NCBI GenBank assembly: GCA_022316685.1
Contig: JAKJHU010000650.1
Coordinates: 1-64,000, forward strand
Origin: Progne subis subis
Taxonomy: Eukaryota; Chordata; Aves; Passeriformes; Hirundinidae
DNA length: 64,000 nt
Direction of reading: 5' to 3'
Made by a program: the position numbers and the translations under genes. Each line of letters starts with the position of its first letter. Positions within the stretch are counted from its first letter, which is position 1. Positions 34,601 to 47,272 of this stretch are shown in pieces. The notes below the pieces were generated by a model that saw only the letters and a list, made by a program, of their open reading frames with translations, made no database searches and was not told the DNA's origin.

Positions 34601-35030
34601 TGAGGGAAATAGTGGGGATGGGGACAAAGTGTTACTGGTTGTCAGCCATGAAGGGTCTTAATTTTCATATATATTCAGACTGCATTAGAAGGTGCTCAGG
34701 ATCAATATCAACTGGGGACTGCTGATATCAATCTATAAACAGGAAAAGAAAACAGGGAAAAAACCTTCTCTCTGCATTGTTTTCTATATAGTATATTCAC
34801 TTTGACTATACTTTTGAAATCTGTCTAATTAACTATGGAAGAACTGAAGATTTGAGTTAATCCCATGGGCTTGTATTTATTGCGTGTTTTGAGTAAATAT
34901 GTATGAATCTTTGTCACAGAATTCCTGAACTGAAGGGCTCAAGAAAGAAGAGGGCTTTGGAGTAGTAAAATTCAACAGCAATCTCCCAGTGTATGAGGAT
35001 CCATCCTCATCAGAGCAGGAATGAACAGAA
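34601..35030. other. Diverged duplicate of part of block q
   Basis: This stretch is related to 37490-37990 (same order: GGATG(A/G)GGGAAAT..., AAGGGTCTT, ...GAATTCCTGA). It is clearly older than the U/S copies. Present in S2 and S3 (61311-61760), absent in S1. No gene. Confidence 0.6.
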
Positions 35031-36540
35031 ATGGGCACAGCTTTCTTCCTGCTCCAGCTTTGGAACGGGCCCTGGGCCTGGAGCAGGAGCAGCTCTTGAG
35101 GGCCCCAAGGCCGGGGCTGTTGTGCTGGCCTGGGCAGGTGGGATGGCAGCAGGGTCTGCAGAGCTCTCAGCACCTCAGGGAGAGGGGAGCAGGGCACACA
35201 GGGAGCCTCCTTTTCCCTTGGCCCAGCACCTTCCCCATGGCTGGGGCTGAGTCCTGTCTGAGCTGCAGCTGCTGCTGTGCCCTTGCGAGGGGCTGAGGCC
35301 GTGGGGCCCCTGCCCAGAGCAGCCTGCCCTGACCAGAGCTGTGGGGCCAGAGCCGGCTGGGCTGTGCTGGGGAGAGGCCCTTGGTGCTGCCGAGAGCTGA
35401 GGGCAGCTGGCAGAGCTTGGAGGGAGCTGGGCTGGGCTGAGAGAGCCTGTCACAGAAACCATCAGCGTCCATCTCAGCCTGTGTGAGCGTGCAGGGGCAG
35501 GACTTAGCGCAGGCCTTGTGGGGCAGGGCCAGCGCCTGTGGAAGGCATTGAAAGCAGGCAAGTGGCCCAGAGAGGAGGCTGCTCTGTGCCCTTGGTGGCA
35601 TGGACAGAGCAGGAACACGGCCCAGGACATTTGTCAGCGCCAGCCTCTGTCGCCAGCCATTGCCAGCCCTGGCTGCTCAGCCCAGGTTTGCGGGGCAGTT
35701 TGGCTGTGGCCCAGCTCCATCCTCCTGCGGGGCTCAGGGCCTGTTCCCGGCCATGGCCAGCCCTGCCCGGCCTCTCTGCTGGCCCAGAGCCCGGCAGAGC
35801 CCGGGGCAGGGCTGTCTGTGCAGCCCCACAGGTGCCACGGGCTGTGCAGGAGCTGGCAGAGGCTGCCCAGCAGGGAGGCCATGGGGCACAGAGCCCCAAG
35901 GCTGCTGTGGGCACCACGGCACAGGGGCCATTCCCACCCGCAATGCTCCTGTCCTGCCCTGCGCCTGCACAGGGGCTGTGGCACCATGGCTGGGCCAGCG
36001 CGGCACAAAGGGGCCACGCAGCCACTGCCGGGGCTGACAGCAGGGCCAGGCACACACAAGGAATTGCTGGGCATTGCCTGGGCTGGGCAGGGCTGACTGT
36101 GCCAAAGGCAGAGCTCAGCTGCCCTTGGTGGCTGCAGGGAAAGTACAGAGCCCAAAGAGCCTCCATGGCTGTGCTGGAGACCAAGGCTGGAGGAGGGAAA
36201 TGCAGGGCTGCTGTGGGATGGGGAGGGGATTGAATTCCAGCACACACCTCAGTTCTCTGACAATCCTGGCACAATGCTGGCCCCTGTTCCAGCCTGGAGC
36301 AGAGCAGATGGTTTTGGGACAGGAGCCCTCTGGGGCTGTCATGGACCTGCAGCTTGCACGGTGCTCTGCTCTCCTTCAGCTCCTCTCTGAGAGATGCCAA
36401 TCCCAGCTCGGCACCTCAGGGCACAAGAGGCACTGCCTGTGCATGGGCACACAACTGATGTCTGCCTGGAAAGGGGCACAGGTTTTAATACCTGTTAGTT
36501 TCATATTATACAAGCAAATCTCTGTTATCTGGGTCACATA
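35031..36540 (+). other. Block p of unit S (S2 copy)
   Basis: GC-rich, with overlapping open frames on both strands that are not conserved across copies. Matches 15841-17300 (inverted) and 61761-63245 (direct). No gene recognised. Confidence 0.5.
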
Positions 36541-38488
36541 AGTACTTTTAAGAAGTGGCAAAATTTTCCCACCAGGAACAGGAATTTCCTGGATCTACTG
36601 GATTCTCCTACTGATGGCAGGAGAAGAAATACTGATCTAGCCCTCTACCTTTGCCACAAATACTTAGTCTAACAATTCACGGCCCTCTTCCTTCAGGTGT
36701 TTCCATGTCTCCTGTTTAAATGACCATGTGTAAGGGCTTTTCTTCATACAGAGCAGCTGGATCTATATTCTTCCTGTTACTCCCAGATTTCCTCCTGCAG
36801 CTCTTCTCTGGTCATTTCAATGTGTCTCCCTTGACTAGCTTCATGCTTTGAGCATTCCAGAGTTGTCCAGTTTTTCAGAAGTTTAAATAACACCTTAGTC
36901 AGTGCCATAGTTTCATTTGTTTCTTATATATCACCTCTTCTTATGTCTTGAAAATTTTTCCTGTAAGGAAATCACTTGTGGGTTGTGGACATGTCAGATG
37001 TTGCTGGGATGTCACAAGGGGCTGAGGGAAGTGTTTTAATGTTTATTAAATTTTATCATGTTCCCATTTTTTATGTTGGTTATGAAGAGAAACCTTTCTG
37101 TGCCTCTGAGTCTCACCAGTTCATGGTCCCTCCAAGGACACAAACCTGAGGAGTTGTGCTTCCCACTCCAGTGGCTTCACTTGGACTTCCCTCCACAGCC
37201 AGAGCAGAGCTCCCTTGTCCCAGAAAGTCCCTGGCAGTGGAGGGATGAAGGAAACAGGACAGGCTGTGGGGATCAGGTGCAGGGAAGAGCCAGGGAGAAT
37301 GACTTTTACATTTGATGGAGCAGTGCCTCCCCCTGGGTTTGTTGGCTGACAATAAATGAACATCCCTCTGTGTCTTGGGTAGCTCCTTCCCTAAGGGAAG
37401 CAGGTGGGAGTTGGAGCCCAGGAGCTGAAACCTGCAAGTCCAGCCTGAAGGGAACTCAGGTTTGCACAAGGCTACTCTGAGTCCCAGGGCTTGGATGGGG
37501 GAAATGGTGGGGTGGGAGTAAGGACTGAGTCTGATTGAATGTCAGACATAAAGGGTCTTGATTTCATATCTATTCAAACTGCATGAGGAGATACTTAAAT
37601 TCAGTGTCAGTTTGAGATTGCACATATCAAGGTATTAACAGGAAAAAAAATACCTAAACAGGACCTAAAAAACTTTTCTCACTGTCTTTTCTAAACATAA
37701 TATATTCGCTTTGAATACACTTCCAAAATCTGTTTAATGAACCCCAAAATTTTGAGAACTTAAATTATTCCCAGAGGCTTGGCCTTTTAAGGTCTTCTGA
37801 ATGTTACTGAGCCCTGGGGCACTGAATTCCTGACCTGAGGAGCTGAAGGCTGAACAAGCCTCTGGAGAAGTCAAATCCAGCAGCAGCCTCCAAGTGTCTG
37901 AGGATGTCAGCAGCCCCCACTGAGGCCATCCCTGCCCAGAGGCTGTGGGGGAATGGGCAGACAAGGAGAGCATCCCTGGGGCTGGGCAAGCAGAACTCAG
38001 AGGCACCAGCGGGTGCAGGTGGGAAATGGAGTGTGTGATGTGGCTGTGAAAGACAAAACAGACTTTACTGGCAACTTTAGAAAATCAGAGAAACTTTGGG
38101 AAAAGGTTTAATATGACATTCCACCAACAAGAAACACTTTTCAAAGCATTAACTTGTCCCATTCAACTTCACAAACTCTAAGCCTGTTCAATTTTAAGAT
38201 ACTCACAATTAGCAAGAGGAAGAAATTAAAAGAAGAAGACACAAAAAGAGAGAAAGACAGATAAGACATAGAGAAGCACCCACACATCTACCAACTCCTG
38301 GCTTCCAGCAGTGTTCAGACAGAAATTCCAAGAAGAGGTAGGGTCAAGATGTGTGTTTACCTTGTGGTCAGCCTTAAATACCCCTTGGTCATCCTGGGCC
38401 CTTCCCCCAGGTGGAAATTTGGGTCATCTGGTCACTCAGGAGCTGGGCTGGGGGCTGCAGAGTTGGGTGTGGAGCATTGCCTTTGGTG
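36541..38488 (+). other. Block q of unit S (S2 copy)
   Basis: AT-rich block matching 13730-15840 inverted. Nothing coding was recognised. Confidence 0.5.
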
Positions 38489-39137
38489 TGCTCTTGGTTT
38501 TTAGTTCCGAGATTCAGGTGGTTTTAGAGTCTTTTGCCTTCTGCAAAGCTCTGAGCCAGACGCAAGAAAGAGACAGAGTCTTCAGGTTCTGATTTTTCAA
38601 GGCTGCATGCTTTGTTTATTATTTCTTATCTTACAATTTTCTCAGTGTCCAACAAAGGTCTGTGCAGCTGCTCAGGCATTTGATGACTCCTCCTCGGACT
38701 GGGCTGTCGCTATCTTTTATACTAATTACAACGTGTTCTTTATTTATCATTATTTGCCAATACTTATCACTTATACTAAAAAGGTCGTCTCTACTTTGAC
38801 CCAATCTCTTTAAACTACTTTGTGCCACCATCACTGCAGAAAATGAAGTGAGGGAAGAAGAAAGAAGAAACAGGAGACAAAACCCCAAATCCTCCATCTT
38901 GCTCCCATTCACTTCTGTACTAAAAACCCAAACCTACTGTTTTCTCACCCTGTGATAAGCTAAACTCCTATCTTTCACACTCTTGTGGCTTGCAATCCTT
39001 CCCGCAGTGCAGGAAGCCTTTCCCATGGACTGAGATCAAAGCCAATGACCCTCTGGGCTCTGGGCCAGGGTCCCAGACCCCCCTGTCCAGGTCTCTGACC
39101 CTCCAGGGCAGCCAAAGGAATGCCCTGGACTCCAACA
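38489..39137 (-). mobile_element. Solo LTR inserted in S2 only (LTR2)
   Basis: S1 reads straight across this point (CTTTGGTGTGCCAAGGATTGG near 13722-13742, reverse strand). The insert, read on the minus strand, starts TGTTGGAG at 39137 and ends AAGAGCA at 38489. It has a TATAAAAG box (38714-38721) and AATAAA (38615-38620), a normal spacing for an LTR. The flanking duplication is short and imperfect (GTG/GTT). No coding region. Confidence 0.65.
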
Positions 39138-39379
39138 GTTTGCCAGAGATTGGCAGACACTGCTGGGCTGGGATAGAGGCTCTGGGGGATTGGGGTTACA
39201 GGGCAGGGCAGTGCTGGGGTTTCAGGGCACGGCAAGGCTGGACCTGCCCCTTCCTCCCCAACACAAAAAATGTTTCCAGACAAAAATCTCCTCCAGTCTC
39301 TCACAACAGGCAATGCTGGAGGTGGAACCCCAGTTGTGGCCATGGGCACCTGGAAAGGAAGGACATTTCCACGGGAAGG

Positions 39380-40993
39380 TGTAATGGTTTTAGTAAAAAC
39401 TGGGCAGAAACACTAATTAATGTAGTGACTACACATTTGCCAAATTTTGTTTGCTACATTTAGTGTAGTGGTCTTAGTGTTTACTCTCTTTTTGTGGGAG
39501 AGGATCAGGAGAAACAAAGCAGGCTCAAGCTTAAAAAATAAACAGTTTTATTAACACACACTAAAAGAATGGAAAAGATGAGAAAAGTTGAAAACAAACC
39601 CAAGAAAACCAAAATGAAACTTCAAAATGCTCTTCCCTTCCCTTACAAACTGTTCGCTTTCTTACAAACAACACAGAGAGACACAAGCTGTGATTTTCAG
39701 TCAGTTTCACCATTTAAGCATAATCTTTCATCACTTTGGGAGAGGAGTCTCTCTAGAGTCTTAGGGACACATTCGCCACAAGACAAAAACAGTCCTGGGG
39801 CTCTCAATGTCACAAATCTACAGCTGCTTGGAATTTTTGCATAGTGCTGTTCCACCCATTAGCAGCCTTTCCCCTGGCTACTCATAGGCCACTCAGTGTA
39901 TTTGGGGTACTGTTTAAGAAAGCTTCTTCTAGTATAAAACAAGGATTCTCTGCTATCTATAAAAATGTCTTTATCTCAAAAGAAATAAAGACCTCCTTTT
40001 ACCCCAAGAGCCGAGGGCTTCAAATCACTTTCTCTCTAAAATCATCTCAGCCTCTCAAAGGCTGAGACCTCCTTTTATGCCAGGAGTGAGGGGCTTTAAG
40101 ATTCCCACTTCAATCTCAATCATATCAAACCCCAACTATGACTACAACTAGCATTCCTCCAAACAACATTAAGATGTTATAAGAAACAGTCCATTTCTTC
40201 ATTGTTTACAGCAGAAAAACTTTGTTAAAAATGTCCACATCCTCAATCCCTCTTCTAATAATCTTTATCAGTTCTTTCACTCCTGCTCCACTGACTTCAT
40301 GCGGTGTCTTTCCTACGTCCCCTCTGTTTCTTTCTTTTCTCTCTCAGGGAAGGGTCAGGCCTTGGACGCTCCATGTTGCCAGGAAAGGGTTAACTCTGCC
40401 CAGGCCTGCAGTGGCCATGTGATTTCTGCTCCAGGCAGCAGTCTCTCCATTTCAGATCAGCCTGGTTTCCTCCCTCCACTCTTTCTTCTCCGTCTGGAAG
40501 ACACGGGAGGAGGGGAGCGGGAGGAGAGCTCTGCCCACCCCTCGGTGACAATCGGGGCAGCCTCGGCCAAACCGGGCCCAGAGTTGTTATCAGGGGAGAT
40601 CCCTCCCTGCTCTGGGGTCTCCGGGGAGGTTTTTTCAAAGTGGTTGATGTTAAGCTGCAACCTCTCCTCCCCCTGGGAGCCGATGGAGTCCGGCTGGGCC
40701 TCGGGCGAGCTTCCCCCCGAAGGGGGAGGTGGGGTGTGGGGAGCAGTAGGACCCACTCGATGTTACCTGTTCAGCTGAGCAGGAGGAAAAGGGCCTGACC
40801 TGAACAAACCCAGGATTTATATGGGTACTGCCCAAAGTCGCATTCAACATTCTCAGTGGCCAAAGCAGATGCCAATATCTCAAACCAGCTTCTGATAGCT
40901 CCTTGTCCTTTCTAAGACTATTTCTAGGGTCCTTACAGGGTAACACTTCACATTCCTCCCTAACTAAAAACCAAACTGTGCTAATCCATGACA
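39380..40993 (-). mobile_element. 1.6-kb solo LTR-like element (LTR1, S2 copy)
   Basis: Mirror of 11882-13487, with ends TGTAATGG and CCATGACA on the plus strand. TATA and AATAAA are kept on the minus strand. It separates block q from the collapsed U remnant, as in S1. Confidence 0.65.
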
Positions 40994-41486
40994 GTGACCT
41001 TTGGGCTTTGCAGGGCTCAGGCACAGCGGCTGGGACAGTCAGGGCTGAGGTCACACTCTGTGGGCTGGGGCAGAGCCCAGCCAGAAATGACCTGAGATGG
41101 GCTCAAATACAATGGATGGGACCATGGCCAGACCCTCATGTTCTTCAGTCCCACCTCACATCATTGCCAGGGGCAGAGAAAGGGACAGGTGACTTCTCAG
41201 CATGGGTCACAGGAACCTGGGTCACCAGAGCCCTTCCCAAAGTGGCAATGGCCCATTAACAGAAGATATCTCCCTGGAGGGAGGATGGGTCATGGAAGAG
41301 ATCAAGAACACTGCCCCATTTGGTTTTAACAGCTGGCCCATTAAGACAAGATCCCCCTCAGAGACAGGAGGCATGGGTCATGGAAGAGATAAACAACCTG
41401 CCCTCTTGGTTTTAACAGATGGTAATAGAATGCATTTTTTTGGTGAAATCTTGCATTGCAAGACAGGGCTTGAGGCTTCTTTCCCA
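40994..41486 (+). repeat. Collapsed remnant of unit U inside S2
   Basis: In U order: a piece of the 4150-4250 block (40994-41085), ZNF 3' flank (about 41085-41245), the dimer (41250-41425) and the arm-side edge (41426-41486). The ZNF and minisatellites are missing. Confidence 0.7.
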
Positions 41487-41799
41487 GGAGCTCTCAGGAA
41501 TTGCTCAAGGCTACTGAGATAACAACAGGACTAAAAATAAGAACCAAGAGCGTGAGAAATTGTTTACAAACAATGCAAAACTTAGAGGACACACAACAAG
41601 ATGATGGACGCTTGACCAATTGGGTGTCCTGAAGGATGTTTGCCTGCCCTGTGAACAAGTGGCTCAGCCAATTGAGAGACACCTGTGTGTGTGGACATTG
41701 TGGTAGAATCTATAAGTGGAGTTTAATGTGAATAAAAAACAGCTTCTGCTAAAATCATATTGATTCTGCTATTCAGTTGCCCAGTGTTTCCCATGCACT
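41487..41799 (+). mobile_element. LTR-like segment, type a (S2 copy)
   Basis: Reverse of 11029-11400. CTATAAG-like box near 41711, AATAAAAAACAGCTTCTGCT near 41732, end near CCCATGCA (41799). It lies between the arm-side edge of the U remnant and an internal arm fragment, so both borders are fusion points. Confidence 0.4.
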
Positions 41800-42050
41800 G
41801 CAGAGGCTCTGCAGGACTGACAGGATGGGCTTTGGGGCTGTGAGGAGAAGCTGAGGGACCTGGGCTGCTGGACCTTCTGAAGAGGAGGCCCAGGGCTCAT
41901 CCTGCAACTGCTGCAAGGGTGGTTTCAGAGAATCACAGAATCAGCCAGGTTGGAAAAGACCTTGGACATCATCAAGTCCATCCTGTGCCCTGACACTGCC
42001 TTGACTCCCTTGAGACTCCTTTTCTCCAGCATAAACAACCGACAGGTTGG
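41800..42050 (-). mobile_element. Arm fragment with CR1 3' end
   Basis: This short plus-oriented arm piece ends in a CR1 3' terminus (minus sense, 41935-42045) that runs head-on into the plus-sense CR1 of arm 4. It mirrors 10789-11028. Confidence 0.75.
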
Positions 42051-43409
42051 AGACAGAGTGGCTGGACAGTGGCCAGGCAGAAAGGTACCTGGGGGGACAG
42101 ATGGACAGCAGGCTGGACAAGAGCCAGCAGTGTGCCCAAGTGGCCAAGAAAGCCAATGGCTCCTGGCCTGGTTCAGAGACAGTGTGGCCATCAGTACCAA
42201 GGCAGTGATTCTTCACTTGTGCTCAGCACTGGTTGGGCAGCACCTCGAGTGCTGTGTCCACTTCTGGGCCTCCCAAATTAGGAAGGAAGTGGAGGGGCTG
42301 GAATGTGTCCAGAGAAGGGCAAGAAGGCTGGTGAGGGGTTTGGAACACAAGTGCTGTGAGGAGAGGCTGAGGGAGCTGGGGTTGTTCATCCTGGAGAAGA
42401 GGAGGATCAAGGGAGACAAGGCAGTGTCAGGGCACAGGTTGGACTTGATGATGTCCAAGGACTTTTCCAACCTTGCTGATTCTGTGATTCCCTGAAACCA
42501 CCGTTGCAGCAGTTGTAAGATAAGCCTTGGACCTTCTCTTCAGAAGGTCCAGCAGCCCAGGTCCCTCAGCTTCTCTTCACAGCACCAAAGCCCATCATGT
42601 CAGACCTGCAGGAGCATGCAGACAATTCCTGAAGCACTTGGAGGATGATCCTGCTCCCCAGCGGACATTCCCATGGTGCCAAGTCAGGAACTGAAATGGG
42701 GAATGGGGCCAGAGAGGAATGGGCAACCAGGGATGGGCTGTTTGCAGGGGAGGGAAAAGGGAGGGGCAAAATTAAGAGATTTGTAGCAGGAAGAGGAAAG
42801 AAAGCCAAGGTGAAGCAAAGGAAATGCTGAGGGCAGTTTGGGGGTGGCTGCCAGGCAGCCCTGGCTCTGAGCAACAACATCTGCAGTGGCACAGGAAACT
42901 CACAGCTCATGGGAACAAACTTTCTGGATGACTTCAGAGGCCACCACAAGCCTGAGTGGTTTCCCTGCTGGCCCCCAGCCCTTTTCCTGGCCCCAGGGGC
43001 TGATGGCATTTGTGCTCACTCAGGTTCATCTCCCCACACCAACACCATGGGGGTGCTCACGCCTGCTCTGGGCAGTGCACACAGGGGCTCCTGAGCCAGT
43101 GCTGCCGTGTCTGTGCCTGCAAGGATGTGGCACCTGTGTGAGCTGGGGGAGAGGCCAGGGCTGCAGAGGGGGGATGTTGTTGGCAGGTGCATGAGGACGC
43201 TGTGGGATGCTGCCCTGGGGTGTCCGGCACAGTGGGGATGGATCAGCCCCTGCTCTGCTGCTCCTTCCCATCTCCCCCAGGCACCTTGCAGAGCCCCAGC
43301 CATGCTGTTTGCCCCCAGCCTGCCCACGGCCACGCTGGGGCTGCTCACGGGGCTTTTCTCTGCTGAGCATTGGCCTGGGTGTGTTCTGGAGAGGGCCTGG
43401 GCAAGGAGC
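42051..43409 (-). repeat. Arm 4 of the U/S array (-)
   Basis: Reverse complement of arms 1, 3 and 5. It contains a plus-sense CR1 (42051-42495) with [33 protein letters not shown] and EKRRIKGDK. With arm 5 it bounds U3 as an inverted repeat. Confidence 0.85.
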
Positions 43410-44756
43410 ATGGAGCCCTGTCTTGCAATGCAAGATGTAACCGAAAAAATGTATTCCATTACCATCTGTTAAAAGCAGGAGGGCAGGTTGTTTATCTCTT
43501 CCATGACCCATTCATTCCTCATATCTCTGAGGGGGATCTTCTCTTAATGGGCCAGCTGTGTAAAACCAGATGGGGCAGTGTTCTTGGTCTCTTCCACGAC
43601 CCATCCTCCCTCCAGGGAGATATCTTCTGGTAATGGGCCTTTGAGTCCCAATGCATGACTGATAAAATTACATCATCCCATTGTGAGATGCTCCACCCAG
43701 AGGGAGGAGCCAAGCATTCCTGACCTAGATATAATCTTAGATTTGAAGCATCAGGAGCAGCCTGGTTTCCACTGGATTCCCAGAGGAAGACCAGACCCAT
43801 CTACATCACCACTGGACCTTCAGAGGAAAACTACACCCTTCTACAAGATCATTGCCCCAACAAAACCACATCTGTCACTCCAGGAGGACTGCAGCCACAA
43901 TTTGATTGCACTGCCAGCAACACCCTGACTACTCGGGTGTCAGGTTGGATTCTGAGTCTTATTTTTTGGGCTTTGGTGGTGGTCGGGTTTTTTTACTACT
44001 GCATTTTTAATTTAATTTTCCTACTGAAGGACTGATATTCCGATTGCCATATCTTTGCTTGAGAGCCTGTTAATTTCAAAATTATAATTCAAAGAGAGAG
44101 GGTTTGTATTTTCCATTTCAAGGGAGGCTCCCGCCTTCCATAGCAGACCCCTGTCTTACCAGCCCAAGACAGGGAGCTTGGCTCAGATATCCTGAGTGGC
44201 CCCTTGGTTGCGGTTTTTTTTGGGTTGGGGATGTTTTTAGAAGTAAGAATTCCAAAGCTGGGTGGAAAATGCCACTTGGGGTGACATTGGGGGGTCCCAG
44301 TGGCAGCTGCTGGCAGAGGCAGCCTGGAGGAGCAGAGCCCTGTGTCCCCTAGGAGCCCAGACAGGGGGAGTGCTGCAATTTGCAGGACCTTCAACAGCTT
44401 GGAGAGGGGCAGGGGGGACTCCTTGGAGCCCCTGCACCCCAAAGCAGAGAATAAAGGGAGAAGGGACCCTGAAACCCCAAAACCCCCCCCCAGCATCCCT
44501 AAATGGAAAATGGAAAAGGGGGGAGCTTTTCAGATTCCTGGGATTCTCAGCAGCCTGGGGAGGGGCAGGGAGACCGGAGACAGGCAACTCCACAAAGGAA
44601 TTTTCAGGGCTGCTCTTGGTGTTTGATAGGCTGTTAGGGACTCCAGATGTCTGGTGACTTGTAGAGATGGACTTGAGCAAAAGGACATTCAAACTCAACA
44701 TACTCATCCCTTCTTTTTGTCCAAACCAGGATTTCCCATTCCCAAACCTTGGCTGG
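43410..44756. other. ZNF upstream flank (copy 3, inverted)
   Basis: Includes the 85-88 bp dimer at 43455-43635. The A-rich tract of the other copies is reduced to a short T/G run near 44205-44225. No gene. Confidence 0.5.
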
Positions 44757-45918
44757 ATTGCAGAGAAGGCTGTGAGGAAGAGGAAGATGTCCCAGGACAG
44801 GCAGGCAGGTGAGGAGGAAGTCAGTGCCCCTTTCCCCCTCCCTCCTGATCCATCTCCCAGCCCAGCATGGCCCCCGGCTGCAGGACAACCCCGCTGCAGA
44901 CACCGTCCTGCTGTGGATGCATTGGGGGAATGTCCTTCCCCTTCCCTGTGTCATGGAGGCAAATCCCATCCTGTCCTTGTCCTTCCTCCCCCAGAAAAGG
45001 AGCTGAGGATGGAGACCAGGGAGGGCAAATGCCTGCAGCACAACCTCATGGAAGAGGCCGTTTTTGAGCAGCTGCATGGTACAGGAATCCAAAAGGGAGA
45101 AAAAGCGCCGGAGATCCGACAGGAGGAAGGACTCCAAACCCATCCCAGGGTGCACCGAGGCTGAAAGATCCACCCTGTGCTGGGAAGGTGGACAGAGCTT
45201 CAGCCAGTGCAACACCACTGTTCAACACCAGGTCATCCACACCAGGGAGAGACCCTACGAGTGTCCTGAGTGTCAGAAGAGGTTTCAGAGAAGCTCCAGT
45301 CTCCTCAAGCACCAGCAGATTCACACAGAGGAGAGGCCCTTCCAGTGCTCTGACTGCAGGAAGGGCTTCAAGCACAACTTCCACCTCATCAGGCACCGGA
45401 GGATCCACACTGGGGAGAGGCCCTACGAGTGTAGGGAATGTGGGATGAGCTTCAGCCAGAGCTCCAGCCTGATCCGCCACCAGAGGATCCACACCAGGGA
45501 ATGGCCCTACGAGTGTGAGCAGTGTGGGAAGAGCTTCAGCCAGCGCTCCTAATTGATCCGCCACCAGAACATCCACGCTGAGGAAAGGCCATACAAGTGT
45601 GAGGAATGTGGGAAGGGCTTCAACCAGAGGTCCAAACTAAATATCCACAAAATGATCCACACTGGGGAGAGGCCCTATGTGTGTCCTGAGTGTGGGAAGA
45701 GATTTCAGACCAGCTTCAGTCTCCTCCAGCACCAGCAGATTCACACAGAGGAGAGGCCCTTCCACTGCCCCGACTGCAGGAAGGGCTTCAAGCACAACTC
45801 CCACCTCATCAGGCACTGGCGCATCCACACTGGAGGGAGGCCATATGCGTGTCCTCAGTGTGGGAAGAGCTTCTCAGACAGCTCGACCTTGAGCAAACAC
45901 CAACGGAGGCACTGGTAA
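44757..45918 (+). pseudogene. C2H2 zinc finger pseudogene (U3 copy)
   Basis: Third copy of the gene at 29296-30456. The start codon equivalent (44757-44759) is ATT; a downstream ATG at 44787 could serve. The splice sites are intact (GT at 44809, AG at 44993-44994). An extra T in the run 45061-45065 shifts the frame in the linker. In the fourth finger a tyrosine codon has become TAA (45550-45552). All eight fingers are otherwise readable (45240-45918). Finger 6 differs in its contact residues from U2 (TFSQ against TSDV), so the copies had diverged in likely DNA target. Confidence 0.85.
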
Positions 45919-46529
45919 GGGAAGCCCTGTAAGTGCCCCGACTGTGGGAAGAGCTTCATGTGATTCTCCAACCTCATCCCCCATCAGAGGACACACTTTG
46001 GGCAGAGCTCTGGTGTCCCACATTTCCCATGATCGATGCTGGGAAGACAACCGTCCCTCTCTGTGCCCCTGGCAATGATGTGAGTTGGGACTGAAGAACA
46101 TGAGGGTCTGGCCATAGTTCCATCATTGTATTTGATCCCATCTCAGGTCATTGCCAGTGGCAGGAAAGAGACTCTCTCTCTTTTCCCAAGGACAAGGGTG
46201 TCCTTTCCCAGCAGGAAGAAATAAGTGGCTGGGAACAGCCAGTCAGGGTTGTTGTAGTTTTCCCTGTATATCATTCGTCTTATCCCTTCTGTTTTTAGTT
46301 GTTCCCTATCTTGTTGCTGTTCCCAGTAAATAGTTCTTATCCCAGCCCACGATTTCTGTCTTCTGAACTTTCCATGGGAGGCTGGAGGGCAGCGAGCGGC
46401 AGCTCGGTTTTAACAGGAGCACAAACTTGGGGAATCCCATTCCTAAACCCTGACCCGTGGAAACCGAGCATCCCAGCTGGTGCCAGCCCTGGTTGCCCTG
46501 GCAGCAGCCTTGGGAGTGGGTCCCTGGCT
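45919..46529. other. ZNF 3' flank (copy 3)
   Basis: Counterpart of 28676-29295 in reverse. No gene. Confidence 0.5.
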
Positions 46530-46835
46530 GGGGGCTGTGGGAACCTCTTCACTCTGGTGCCCAGGCACAGCACTGGAGGGAAGGGCTGGAGGTGAGTCGG
46601 GGCAGGTTTAGGTTGGATGTCAGGGAAAGGTTTTTTCCCCCAGAGGCTGCTGGGGCACTGAACAGGCTCCCAGGGAAGGGTCACAGCTCCAGGGCTCTGG
46701 GAGCTCCAGCAGCGTTTGGACACCGCTGCCAGGCCCAGGCTGGGATTGTTGGGGTGTCCTGTGCAGGGCCAGGAGCTGGACTCGAGGATCCTGATGGCTC
46801 CCTCCCAGCTCAGCCAATTCTGTGCTTCTGGGATC
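46530..46835 (+). mobile_element. CR1 LINE 3' fragment (copy 3)
   Basis: Plus-strand counterpart of 5837-6110, with GNLFTLVPRH-like and FRLDVRERFF-like pieces. Confidence 0.7.
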
Positions 46836-46864
46836 CCATGGCCCTGGGAATGGGACTGCAAATG

Positions 46865-46878
46865 GTTGCCATGGCAAC
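46865..46878. promoter_or_regulatory. Perfect RFX X-box palindrome (copy 3)
   Basis: GTTGCCATGGCAAC, the same element as at 5780 and 28320. Confidence 0.55.
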
Positions 46879-46961
46879 GGGCTCTGGCTCCAGGCCTGAG
46901 CTGGTGTCCATGGAACCACCCCTGGCATGGGATCTGCATGGAGCTGCCAAGGGACCGACCC

Positions 46962-47269
46962 TAGCAACAGGGGCTGGTGATGGTTGTCATGGAAACTGAC
47001 CATAGCAACAGGGGCTGGTGATGGTTGTCATGGAAACTGACCATAGCAACAGGGGCTGGTGATGGCTGCCATGGAAACTGACCATAGCAACAGGGGCTGG
47101 TGATGGTTGCCATGGAAACTGACCATAGCAACAGGGGCTGGTGATGGCTGCCATGGAAACTGACCATAGCAACAGGGGCTGGTGATGGCTGCCATGGAAA
47201 CTGACCATAGCAACAGGGGCTGGTGATGGCTGCCATGGAAACTGACCATAGCAACAGGGGCTGGTGATT
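46962..47269. repeat. 41-bp minisatellite (copy 3), about 7.5 units
   Basis: Reverse complement of the arrays at 5309 and 27926. Here most units have GGCTGCCATGGAAACTGACC, one transition away from the GGTTGCCATGGAAAC form. Confidence 0.9.
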
Positions 47270-47272
47270 TTT

